43,349 bases of DNA, taken from the NCBI GenBank assembly GCA_049670505.1, contig JBATTK010000019.1, forward strand, positions 1-43,349, in the 5' to 3' direction. A model generated the notes under the pieces. That model searched no databases. It was given only the letters and a program-made list of their open reading frames with translations, and was not told the origin of the DNA. Origin of the DNA: JBATTK01 sp049670505. Its GTDB lineage: Bacteria > Bacteroidota > Bacteroidia > Flavobacteriales > Flavobacteriaceae. Of this stretch, positions 17,166 to 24,964 are shown piece after piece. Made by a program: the position numbers and the translations under genes. How positions within the stretch are numbered: position 1 is the first letter of the stretch; each line of letters begins with the position of its first letter.

Positions 17166-18542
17166 ATGAAAAAAACCGTGGTGCTTAATATAGTGGGGTT
17201 GACCCATCGCCTTATCGGGGAACATACTCCTTTTATAGCATCCTTTTTAGAAAAGGGAAAATCGGCCGTAATTAAACCCGTATTGCCTGCGGTTACCTGT
17301 ACGGCCCAGACCACCTATGTAACCGGAAAACCCCCTGCTGAACATGGTATTGTTGGTAATGGGTGGTATTTTAAGGAGGAATGTGAAGTAAAGTTTTGGC
17401 GCCAATCCAACCTACTGGTCCAAAGTGAAAAGCTGTGGGACAAATTAAAGAAAATGGATACTGATTTTACCTGTGCCAATCTTTTTTGGTGGTACAATAT
17501 GTATTCAGACGTTGATTACAGTGTAACACCAAGACCTAATTATTTGGCAGATGGAAGAAAAATACCTGACGTGTATTCACACCCTTCGGACTTACGCGAT
17601 ACACTCCAAAAAGAACTGGGGACCTTTCCTTTGTTTCATTTTTGGGGCCCTAAAACTTCAATTAAATCCAGTAAATGGATTGCAGATGCTACCTTAAAAA
17701 CAGATGAGTTGTACGATCCTACACTTACCTTGGTATATCTGCCGCACTTAGATTACAATATACAGCGGTATGGTCTTAATTTTAAGCTGATCGCAAAAGA
17801 TTTGCGTGAAATTGACAATGAGGTAAAGAAATTGGTAGCATACTATGAGAAGCAAAATGCCCATATCGTCTTACTTTCAGAATATGGAATAACAGATGTT
17901 GATCAACCCGTTCATTTAAATAGAATTTTAAGGGCCGAAGGTTACCTACAGATTAGGCAAGAACGGGGATTGGAGTTATTGGATATGGGGGCAAGTAAGG
18001 CCTTCGCCGTCGCAGACCATCAAATTGCCCATATTTATTTGAACGATCGATCGCTAAAATCAGAGATTAAGACCCTACTAAAAAATGTAAAGGGAGTTCA
18101 GGATGTATGGACAGATGGGGAGATTATAGATGCTGAACTGAATCATGATAGATGTGGGGATTTAGTGGTCATAGCCGATGCGGTTTCGTGGTTTACGTAT
18201 TATTACTGGTTAGAAGATAAAAAAGCTCCCGATTTTGCAAGAATGGTGGACATCCATAAAAAACCGGGCTATGATCCTGTAGAAATGCTTACGGATCCCA
18301 AGGATAAAATGGTCATACCCAAAGTGGTCTGGAAGTTATTGAAAAAGAAATTGGGTTTTAGAACACTAATGAACATTATTCCATTGGATGCTTCCCTGGT
18401 GAAAGGATCACATGGCCGCGTTCCGGAGGACAAAGATGATTATCCTATACTCATAAGTAATAACCAAGAACTAATTACCAGATCTGCTATTGAAGCTACG
18501 GACGTTTTTACTATCTTGGAGCATCATATCTTAAATAATTAG
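17166..18542 (+). CDS. eboF: EboF, alkaline phosphatase/nucleotide pyrophosphatase family protein
   Basis: A 458-residue member of the alkaline phosphatase superfamily near the NPP (type I phosphodiesterase) branch. The nucleophile region PAVTCTAQTTYVTG (T44 is the likely nucleophile) and AEHGIVGNGW are intact. Several metal ligands are not: the N-terminal Asp is absent (LNIVGLT), the PDxxGH motif reads LDYNIQ (D196, Q200), and the SDHGM motif reads SEYGI (E239, Y240). H416 in GSHGR remains. No signal peptide is seen, so it appears cytoplasmic. It may have an altered metal site or be a binding protein. It is fifth after eboA in a tight operon. Confidence 0.88.
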   Translation: MKKTVVLNIVGLTHRLIGEHTPFIASFLEKGKSAVIKPVLPAVTCTAQTTYVTGKPPAEHGIVGNGWYFKEECEVKFWRQSNLLVQSEKLWDKLKKMDTDFTCANLFWWYNMYSDVDYSVTPRPNYLADGRKIPDVYSHPSDLRDTLQKELGTFPLFHFWGPKTSIKSSKWIADATLKTDELYDPTLTLVYLPHLDYNIQRYGLNFKLIAKDLREIDNEVKKLVAYYEKQNAHIVLLSEYGITDVDQPVHLNRILRAEGYLQIRQERGLELLDMGASKAFAVADHQIAHIYLNDRSLKSEIKTLLKNVKGVQDVWTDGEIIDAELNHDRCGDLVVIADAVSWFTYYYWLEDKKAPDFARMVDIHKKPGYDPVEMLTDPKDKMVIPKVVWKLLKKKLGFRTLMNIIPLDASLVKGSHGRVPEDKDDYPILISNNQELITRSAIEATDVFTILEHHILNN

Positions 18543-18544
18543 CC

Positions 18545-18904
18545 ATGCAAACTTTCTTTAAAACACTGTCCATCGTCTTTGCACTTCTCTTTATATGGGC
18601 GGCCTATGTGCAATACAATGACCCGGATGCTTTACAATGGTATATGATATATGGATTGGCAGCTTTGGCTTCCATTCTGGTCTTTATGAAAAAATTGAAC
18701 TTCATAACCGCCCTGGTCCTTTTTATTGGATACATCATTGGTGCTTTTATGATGTGGCCACAAAAATTTGAAGGTGTGACCATTGGTGAGGGCGACATTG
18801 TAAACATAGAACGTGGTAGGGAAGCATTGGGATTGCTGATCGTTGCCGGAGTAATGCTGATGTATGCGTTTTGGATCAGATATACGAAAAAATCGAAATC
18901 ATAG
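18545..18904 (+). CDS. TMEM220-like small membrane protein, last gene of Ebo operon
   Basis: A 119-residue protein with four hydrophobic segments (about 5-22, 30-48, 53-70, 90-110). The early motif WAAYVQYNDPDALQWY is typical of the transmembrane 220 family. It starts 2 bases after eboF, so it is part of the operon. In the Ebo context it could help pass the product through the membrane, but nothing in the sequence shows this. Its end overlaps the dnaX end by 6 bases in convergent orientation. Confidence 0.85.
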   Translation: MQTFFKTLSIVFALLFIWAAYVQYNDPDALQWYMIYGLAALASILVFMKKLNFITALVLFIGYIIGAFMMWPQKFEGVTIGEGDIVNIERGREALGLLIVAGVMLMYAFWIRYTKKSKS

Positions 18905-20812
18905 GTCTAGATCGAATTCTTTTCTAAGAATATCTATTGCAGGATTCTTGTCCCTTAGCTTTTCGTATTTCTCTTCTGGAGTAAAGGCGAATTTTTTGGC
19001 AGTTTCTTCGTTCACCGTAATCTTCAGTTCAATAAAATGATTACTTAGTTTTTGTTTTAAATACGCCATTAAATCATACTGTTCGCGCTCTATTTCCTTT
19101 TTCATGGTACCATTGGGCATTTCTATCCAAATGGTATGCTCGTTGCGTAATTTCGGGATGTCGGTACTCAAATTGGAAGCTAAAATTTTTCGCCCGTTCC
19201 CATCTATTTTTTTTACAAAATCCGTCCAATGTTGTTGCATTTCGGCTTCGGTAAAGGGTTCTTTAGGTAATTGACTTTCATCTATGGAATCCTCTTTTCT
19301 GTTCAATTCATGTTTTTTCTTCGCTTTTAAGCTAGACAATGACAGGGCCGAAACTCTTTTGGAGTGTATATCGAGCTTTATTTTTTCAACAGGGGTGGTC
19401 GTGGTCGGGGGTTTTGCAACGATCGGTAGCGTAGTAGTCTCTACAGGAGATTCAGGAACTATAGGTTCCGTTTCATGCGTATTGATTTCTTCTTCTCCGG
19501 AACCGTGATCTTTTTCCGGGACGGGGGATGTCCGTGCTACGGTAACGGAGGGAGACACTTGGAGTGTATTGATTTCTTCCTTGGAACCGTGATTTTTTTC
19601 CGGGGTAGAGGATAGCTGCGGTACGGTTTCGATTACCTCCGGCTTCGGTTTTATTTTCGTAGGAGCAGGGGTGTTACGCCTATAAAAAGAAGCTGGGGCT
19701 ATAAAGTTGTCATTTTGCCCATCAAAAGCTAGGGATTCAGAATTTTTTTTTTCACCATCAAAGTCGATGGAAGCTAATTTCATTAGGGCCAACTCTACTA
19801 AAAGCCGCTGATTTTTACTCGTCTTATACTTTAGATCACTATCGTTTGCAATATCGATAGCTTGAAGTAAAAAATCATTGGAAGTCTTTTTGGATTGCTC
19901 TAGATAGTTGCTTTTGGCTTCTTCACCCACCTCTAAAAGTGTAATGGTATCCTGATGTTGACACACCATTAAGTCTCTGAAGTGCGATGCTAAACCGGAA
20001 ATAAAATGATGCCCGTCAAAGCCTCTGGACAAGGTTTCGTTCAATAGCATCAATAGTGATGGGATATCATGATCTAAAATGAGATCGGTAGCCGAAAAAT
20101 AGGTGTCATAATCCAGTACGTTCAAATTTTCCGTAACCGCTTTACGGGTCAATTTTTTACCGGAAAAGCTTACGACCCTATCAAAAATAGAAAGGGCGTC
20201 TCGCATGGCACCATCCGCTTTTTGAGCAATAATATGCAAAGCATCGTCATCCGCATCTATTTCTTGATTCTCTGCAATATATTTTAAATAATTGGCGGCA
20301 TCCCTTACCGTTATCCGCTTAAAATCAAAAATCTGACATCTGGAAAGTATCGTGGGTATAATTTTATGCTTTTCAGTAGTGGCCAGGATAAAAATGGCAT
20401 GTTTGGGCGGTTCTTCCAAGGTCTTCAAGAAAGCATTGAAGGCAGATTGGGAAAGCATATGCACCTCGTCTATGATATAAACCTTATATTTCCCGACCTG
20501 TGGAGGAATACGGACTTGATCGATCAAGTTCCTAATATCATCCACGGAATTATTGGAAGCTGCATCGAGTTCAAAAATATTAAAGGCGAAATCCTCATCT
20601 GAATGCTCGGTACCGTCCTCGTTTATTTTTTTTGCCAGAATTCGGGCGCAGGTAGTTTTACCAACCCCTCTGGGCCCACAGAACAACAGTGCTTGGGCCA
20701 AGTGGTTATTTTCAATAGCATTTAACAAGGTATTGGTAATGGCCTGTTGTCCCACAACATCTTTAAACGTTTGGGGCCTATATTTCCGTGCCGATACTAC
20801 GAAGGGTTCCAC
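18899..20812 (-). CDS. dnaX: DNA polymerase III subunit gamma/tau
   Basis: ATPase core of the clamp loader. The 637-residue protein has Walker A GPRGVGKT (46-53), Walker B IIDEVHML (113-120) and the SRC sensor region. Domains I-III end around residue 350, followed by a low-complexity linker and a C-terminal tau-type domain. The Cys-rich zinc module found in E. coli DnaX after Walker A is missing (KKINEDGTEHSDEDF). Translation starts at GTG. Codons 354-357 contain ten consecutive A residues; a shift either way meets a stop after 358 or 360 residues, which would give a gamma-like product. The linker has a duplicated segment (19479-19527 and 19566-19611). Confidence 0.95.
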   Translation of the reverse strand: MEPFVVSARKYRPQTFKDVVGQQAITNTLLNAIENNHLAQALLFCGPRGVGKTTCARILAKKINEDGTEHSDEDFAFNIFELDAASNNSVDDIRNLIDQVRIPPQVGKYKVYIIDEVHMLSQSAFNAFLKTLEEPPKHAIFILATTEKHKIIPTILSRCQIFDFKRITVRDAANYLKYIAENQEIDADDDALHIIAQKADGAMRDALSIFDRVVSFSGKKLTRKAVTENLNVLDYDTYFSATDLILDHDIPSLLMLLNETLSRGFDGHHFISGLASHFRDLMVCQHQDTITLLEVGEEAKSNYLEQSKKTSNDFLLQAIDIANDSDLKYKTSKNQRLLVELALMKLASIDFDGEKKNSESLAFDGQNDNFIAPASFYRRNTPAPTKIKPKPEVIETVPQLSSTPEKNHGSKEEINTLQVSPSVTVARTSPVPEKDHGSGEEEINTHETEPIVPESPVETTTLPIVAKPPTTTTPVEKIKLDIHSKRVSALSLSSLKAKKKHELNRKEDSIDESQLPKEPFTEAEMQQHWTDFVKKIDGNGRKILASNLSTDIPKLRNEHTIWIEMPNGTMKKEIEREQYDLMAYLKQKLSNHFIELKITVNEETAKKFAFTPEEKYEKLRDKNPAIDILRKEFDLDL

Positions 20813-20934
20813 CTATTTTTCTTTATTTACGAACACAGATCATGTTCCGTACAAATATAAAAATAGCAATGTACTCTGAGGTTTGTTTCAGAGGGATTAA
20901 CTATTTTTTTATCAACAATTATTAGGTTTTGGCA

Positions 20935-20942
20935 TACCTTTG
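20935..20942 (+). promoter_or_regulatory. Promoter -7 element of rnpB
   Basis: TACCTTTG fits the Bacteroidota TAnnTTTG element and lies 6 bases before the first paired base of the RNase P RNA at 20948, where transcription should begin. A T-run at 20904-20910 may stand in for the -33 element. Confidence 0.55.
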
Positions 20943-20945
20943 CAA

Positions 20946-21260
20946 TGAGCAGGTCACCTTATCGCCCCGATGTTTACCATCGGGGAGGAAAGTCCGGACA
21001 CTATAGTGCGGCATAGCGGGTAACGCCCGTCATCCCGCCCATAGCGGGAGAGGACCAGTGCAACAGAAAGCAAGTACAGGTAATGCTGTAGTGAAATCAG
21101 GTAAACTCTATGCGGTGAAACGCCATGTAAATCAGCGTTCGAGGGTAGCACGCCCGAGTTGAAGGGTAGGCGGTTAGAGCTTTTGGGTAACCAAAAGTCG
21201 AGATAAATGATAAGGATTCGTCTTTGACGGAAACAGAATCCGGCTTATGACCTGCTTTTT
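20946..21260 (+). ncRNA. rnpB: RNase P RNA, class A
   Basis: Catalytic RNA that removes the 5' leader from tRNA precursors. Stem P1 pairs 20948-20956 (AGCAGGTCA) with 21248-21256 (TGACCTGCT). The conserved 5' core GAGGAAAGTCCGGAC is at 20985-20999, the middle core contains ACAGAAA and GGTAAACTC, and the 3' core ACAGAATCCGGCTTA lies at 21233-21247. A short T-run ends the gene. Length of about 313 nt is normal. Confidence 0.95.
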
Positions 21261-21263
21261 AAT

Positions 21264-21396
21264 GAAACAGCAATTTCAGGGAAATTGCGTAGTTGAATTA
21301 ACCCTGACAGCATCGTCAGGGTCCTTGAGTCCAGTTCCCGAATACTCGAAACAGCAATTTCAGGGAAATTGCGTAGTTGAAGCCGATAGTCGGCAC
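21264..21396 (+). repeat. Two 34-bp direct repeats and hairpin block downstream of rnpB
   Basis: Identical 34-bp copies lie at 21264-21297 and 21348-21381, 84 bases apart start to start. Each contains the inverted repeat GCAATTTC/GAAATTGC with a 3-base loop. The 50-base interval contains a different perfect hairpin (ACCCTGAC/GTCAGGGT, 21301-21322), and GCCGA/TCGGC follows the second copy (21382-21394). The block fills the gap between rnpB and the convergent rsmD. With two copies and internal symmetry it is not a CRISPR array. Confidence 0.8.
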
Positions 21397-21399
21397 TGG

Positions 21400-21939
21400 C
21401 TAACCTTCGAAAAAACTAAAAACACTCCCTCCATATTTTCTTTGGCGGGAAAAGTTTTTCAAATGGGATAGATCCATATGTTTGGAATGTTCAACAATTA
21501 AAGTCCCATTTTCTTGCAGGAGGTCATGTTCGAATACCAATTCCGGAATTTTGTAAAAATCGGTTTCGGACATTGCATAGGGAGGATCGGCAAAAATAAC
21601 ATCGGCACTGACCAGCGTTTTCTCCAAATATTTAAAAACGTCGCTTTTTACCAACGTAATGGTAAAATGTAGTTCTTTAGCGGTTTTATCCATGAATTTG
21701 ATACAACCAAGGTCCATATCCACAGCAACAATTTGTTTGGCACCCCGTGATGCAAATTCATAGCTTATATTGCCAGTTCCGGCAAAAAGGTCCAGTACCG
21801 AAATTTCATTGAAATAGTAATCATTGTTTAAAATGTTAAAAAGTCCTTCCTTGGCCATATCGGTGGTAGGCCTTACAGGCAATCGCTTGGGAGCGCTTAT
21901 TCGCCTACCTTTGTATTTCCCTGAAATTATCCGCATCAA
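21400..21939 (-). CDS. rsmD: 16S rRNA (guanine(966)-N2)-methyltransferase RsmD
   Basis: SAM-dependent methyltransferase of 179 residues acting on G966 of 16S rRNA in the assembled 30S subunit. Visible are the N-terminal RIISGKYKGRRI basic segment, the SAM motif VLDLFAGTGNISYE (48-61) and the catalytic DPPY (118-121). The start overlaps the stop of the upstream DUF3822 gene by 4 bases, so translation is coupled. Confidence 0.94.
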   Translation of the reverse strand: MMRIISGKYKGRRISAPKRLPVRPTTDMAKEGLFNILNNDYYFNEISVLDLFAGTGNISYEFASRGAKQIVAVDMDLGCIKFMDKTAKELHFTITLVKSDVFKYLEKTLVSADVIFADPPYAMSETDFYKIPELVFEHDLLQENGTLIVEHSKHMDLSHLKNFSRQRKYGGSVFSFFEG

Positions 21940-22769
21940 AGGGCATTTAAAAGGGTGAAATCTACACTTTCTTCCTCAATTCCATCAAAATGATAGGTAG
22001 TACCGGAAGGTATAAAAATAGATATGTTCTTTACGTATTCATAACAGATATTATAGATATCGTCCCCTTCTTCAATGCGTCCAAAAAGCCTAAGCTTTAT
22101 AGTTTCGGTATCTAATTTTAACTGTTCAAGTGCAAAGAGCAAATAGTAGATAAAGTCTTCCTTTGTATGATAGGTATAATTATTATGAAGAAGTAGTTTT
22201 TTTTGCGAGAGGATGGTAATATCCATTTGTTGTTTGGATATGTGTACATAACAGACGGGCTCGTTTCCATTGTTATGGGTATTTAATAAGGTTTGTACGA
22301 GCACGGTTCCACTATGTTTAAACTCAAATTGTCCAAAAAGATCGTAGACATAGTTGTTGATATTCACAAATGGTATATATACGTTCACCATATCATAGCT
22401 CTCTATGGTATCGTAGGCAATAAGATCATTGGCTAAGATTTTAGCATTGAACTTCAAATAGTTGGCCAGTTCATTTTCATCAAAAAGAGCCTTGGGAACC
22501 AAAGAGAACAGGCTGTTTCTATGAATGACGACTACCTCGGAAAAAATGGTATCCGTTATCCCGTGTGCTTCAAAAAGCGATGCTAATTTTTTTTGAACAT
22601 CGTATGGTGTAAGCTCCTTGTCGGATACCAAGCTTTCAGCTGCTAGGATTTTATTGCCTATGGTATCCAGAACGCAAAAAGAAAGTCCATTCAAGCTAAC
22701 TTGAATGGACAATTTGTGATATTCTTTTGTTGGATTTTCTAAAATGCTAGTTGTCGCTTTTGGCATCAT
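21936..22769 (-). CDS. DUF3822 family protein (actin-like fold)
   Basis: About 277 residues, soluble, no signal peptide. The N-terminal HKLSIQVSLNGLSFCVLD is typical of DUF3822, a Bacteroidota family. I recall that a Bacteroides member was solved by structural genomics and showed an actin-like ATPase fold; its function is unknown. The frame extends upstream to 22790, but the paired ATGs at 22769 and 22766 fit better. The gene overlaps the end of the upstream membrane protein gene by about 20 bases and rsmD by 4, giving a tight three-gene operon. See the finding on a possible PilM-pilin-like pair. Confidence 0.87.
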   Translation of the reverse strand: MMPKATTSILENPTKEYHKLSIQVSLNGLSFCVLDTIGNKILAAESLVSDKELTPYDVQKKLASLFEAHGITDTIFSEVVVIHRNSLFSLVPKALFDENELANYLKFNAKILANDLIAYDTIESYDMVNVYIPFVNINNYVYDLFGQFEFKHSGTVLVQTLLNTHNNGNEPVCYVHISKQQMDITILSQKKLLLHNNYTYHTKEDFIYYLLFALEQLKLDTETIKLRLFGRIEEGDDIYNICYEYVKNISIFIPSGTTYHFDGIEEESVDFTLLNAL

Positions 22770-23397
22770 ATATAGGTGGCCAGTTACCATTGGTGCTCAC
22801 TTCCGTTAGCGAACCAACTTTAATTTCCTTGCCATTTACTTCTTCAACACTCGCATGTGCGTTTTCTGCGGCCAAAAGATCCTTAGGTTGGTCGTAAAGC
22901 ACTACGTTCTTCTTCACTTTTGCCTCAAAAACGGCTGCCTTATAACCGCTTTTATCAATAATGTCCGCCTTCATTTCAAACTTCTCTCCACCTTGGGCCC
23001 CGGGCACGTTCATCATGGTCTTGTACCGATCGTCGTTTTTGAACAAGGAATCCTTTACAGAAACAAATCCCAAAGTGTCTATGAGTACGGTATCCACTTG
23101 GGTATCTATGGAATATAATTTGTTGAATCTTAAAAAGGAGGAATCCCTTTGTTGGGTAATAATATATTTGCCCGTATCCACAAATGCTATTAACTTATTG
23201 AAGTCATTGGCAAATTTTCCGTTGACCGTTTTATATGCTTCTTGGGAATTACCTATATCCTTTAGTGACGCAATTACTTTAGAATATCGTTCTTGCTTTA
23301 CTTTTTTAAACTCAATGGGGGCGTTTACGGATTTGTATATTAGAAATCCTAACCCGATACATACTACCCAAAGTACTATTTGTATTATGGTCTTCAT
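22747..23397 (-). CDS. Single-pass membrane protein with pilin-like N-terminal half
   Basis: A 216-residue protein with one membrane helix at residues 4-22 and the rest probably periplasmic. The segment after it, SLKDIGNSQEAYKTVNGKFA, resembles the helix and loop of type IV pilin-like proteins (ALKDIATAQEAYxxxNGKY pattern), but the prepilin peptidase G|FTLIE site is absent. I do not recognise a named family. It is first in an operon with DUF3822 and rsmD; its ATG is 56 bases from the helicase promoter region on the other strand. The function is unknown. Confidence 0.8.
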   Translation of the reverse strand: MKTIIQIVLWVVCIGLGFLIYKSVNAPIEFKKVKQERYSKVIASLKDIGNSQEAYKTVNGKFANDFNKLIAFVDTGKYIITQQRDSSFLRFNKLYSIDTQVDTVLIDTLGFVSVKDSLFKNDDRYKTMMNVPGAQGGEKFEMKADIIDKSGYKAAVFEAKVKKNVVLYDQPKDLLAAENAHASVEEVNGKEIKVGSLTEVSTNGNWPPIYDAKSDN

Positions 23398-23430
23398 TTT
23401 ATATGTGTTAATTAAATTTAGTGGTTATCA

Positions 23431-23460
23431 CAAATCTACAATTTTTTTTTAATCGTAAAA
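23431..23460 (-). promoter_or_regulatory. Candidate promoter for the pilin-like/DUF3822/rsmD operon
   Basis: On the minus strand TAGATTTG (23438-23431) fits TAnnTTTG, with TTTT at 23460-23457 as a weak -33 part and an 18-base spacer. Confidence 0.35.
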
Positions 23461-23462
23461 GG

Positions 23463-23491
23463 TTTTCGCCTAAAAATCATGTTTATCTTTG
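23463..23491 (+). promoter_or_regulatory. Candidate promoter for the helicase operon, nearly leaderless
   Basis: TATCTTTG at 23484-23491 fits TAnnTTTG, with TTTT at 23463-23466 and a 17-base spacer. Transcription would start about 23497, almost at the helicase ATG (23499), so the mRNA would be nearly leaderless. Confidence 0.35.
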
Positions 23492-23498
23492 AGGACCA

Positions 23499-24932
23499 AT
23501 GGATACACTTACGGCCTCTTCATTTTATAAAATATTACAGGAGAAATTTCCGCATCAACCTACTTTAAAACAGGAGGTGGCTTTACAAAAGCTTACCCAC
23601 TTTGTTTTATCCAAGGAAAAAGATAGTGTTTTTTTATTAAAAGGATTTGCCGGTACCGGTAAAACTACGATTGTTGGTACCATAGTGACCAATTTATGGA
23701 AAACCACAATGAAGGCCGTACTGATGGCCCCAACGGGAAGAGCGGCCAAGGTAATGTCCAACTATTCCAGTACCCAGGCTTTTACCATCCATCGAAAAAT
23801 ATACTTTCCTAAAAAAGAGCGTGGGGGCGGGGTACAATTTGTATTAGCGCCCAACAAACACAGAAATACCATTTTCATAGTCGATGAGGCTTCCATGATA
23901 CCGGATACGCCGGCAGATTCCAAATTGTTCGAGAATGGGTCCTTATTGGATGATCTATTGATGTTCGTGTATTCCGGTCATAATTGTAAATTGATTCTAA
24001 TAGGTGATACTGCGCAATTACCGCCGGTACACTTGAATCTAAGTCCCGCCTTGGACGAGGATAAATTAGCACTTAACTATAATAAGGAAGTCATAAGATT
24101 GGAGTTGGACGAAGTAGTTCGGCAAGCGGAAGATTCGGGTATTCTGATCAATGCCACTAATCTAAGGGAACAATTACAGAGTGATTATTTTGATGGTTTT
24201 AAGTTTGATGTAGGCCCCTACAAGGACATTGTTCGTTTGATCGATGGGCACGATATCCAAGAAGCCATTGATAATTCTTACCGTCAAAATGGAAAAGAGG
24301 AGACTTCGTTGATCGTACGTTCCAATAAAAGGGCAAATCTTTACAATGAAAATATCCGAAGTAGAATTCTTTATTTGGAGAATGAATTGTCGGTCGGGGA
24401 CTACATGATGGTAGTAAAAAACAATTATTTTTGGTTAAAACCCAATTCAGAGGCAGGTTTTATAGCCAATGGGGATATTATAGAGGTTTTGGAAATTTTT
24501 TCCATTAAGGAACTTTATACGTTTAAGTTTGCGGAGGTAAAGGTGAAAATGGTAGATTATCCCAACCAAACACCCTTTGAAACTGTTTTGCTTTTAGATA
24601 CGATAAAGGCGCAAACGCCTTCACTTCCCTATGAAGATGGCAACAGGTTGTATCAGGAAGTACTTAAGGACTATGCGGGTGAAAAATCCAAATACAAAAA
24701 GTTTTTAGGTGTTAAAAACAACAAATATTTTAATGCATTGCAGGTAAAGTTCTCATACGCCATTACCTGCCATAAATCCCAGGGGGGACAATGGGATACT
24801 GTTTTTGTGGAACAACCCTATTTGCCCAACGGAGTGGATAAGGAGTATTTACGTTGGTTATATACTGCAGTGACCAGGGCCAAAAACCAATTGTACTTAA
24901 TAGGTTTTAAGGACGATTTTTTTGTTGATTAG
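23499..24932 (+). CDS. RecD-like superfamily 1 DNA helicase
   Basis: ATP-driven helicase of 477 residues, RecD/Pif1-like. Walker A GFAGTGKTT is at 49-57, Walker B VDEAS at 128-132, motif III LIGDTAQLPPV follows, motif V is TCHKSQGGQWDTVFV and motif VI YTAVTRAKNQL near the C-terminus. It lacks the long N-terminal region of RecD2. It probably unwinds DNA 5' to 3' in repair or replication restart. The next gene starts 32 bases downstream. Confidence 0.9.
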   Translation: MDTLTASSFYKILQEKFPHQPTLKQEVALQKLTHFVLSKEKDSVFLLKGFAGTGKTTIVGTIVTNLWKTTMKAVLMAPTGRAAKVMSNYSSTQAFTIHRKIYFPKKERGGGVQFVLAPNKHRNTIFIVDEASMIPDTPADSKLFENGSLLDDLLMFVYSGHNCKLILIGDTAQLPPVHLNLSPALDEDKLALNYNKEVIRLELDEVVRQAEDSGILINATNLREQLQSDYFDGFKFDVGPYKDIVRLIDGHDIQEAIDNSYRQNGKEETSLIVRSNKRANLYNENIRSRILYLENELSVGDYMMVVKNNYFWLKPNSEAGFIANGDIIEVLEIFSIKELYTFKFAEVKVKMVDYPNQTPFETVLLLDTIKAQTPSLPYEDGNRLYQEVLKDYAGEKSKYKKFLGVKNNKYFNALQVKFSYAITCHKSQGGQWDTVFVEQPYLPNGVDKEYLRWLYTAVTRAKNQLYLIGFKDDFFVD

Positions 24933-24964
24933 GAATAGTCTAATTTAGTGTTAAAGATTTATGA

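Noticed and set aside
21264..21381. Two direct repeats with a 50-base interval, considered as a minimal CRISPR array
   Set aside because: The repeats contain a strong internal palindrome, there are only two copies, the interval is itself a hairpin and too long for a usual spacer, and no cas genes are near.
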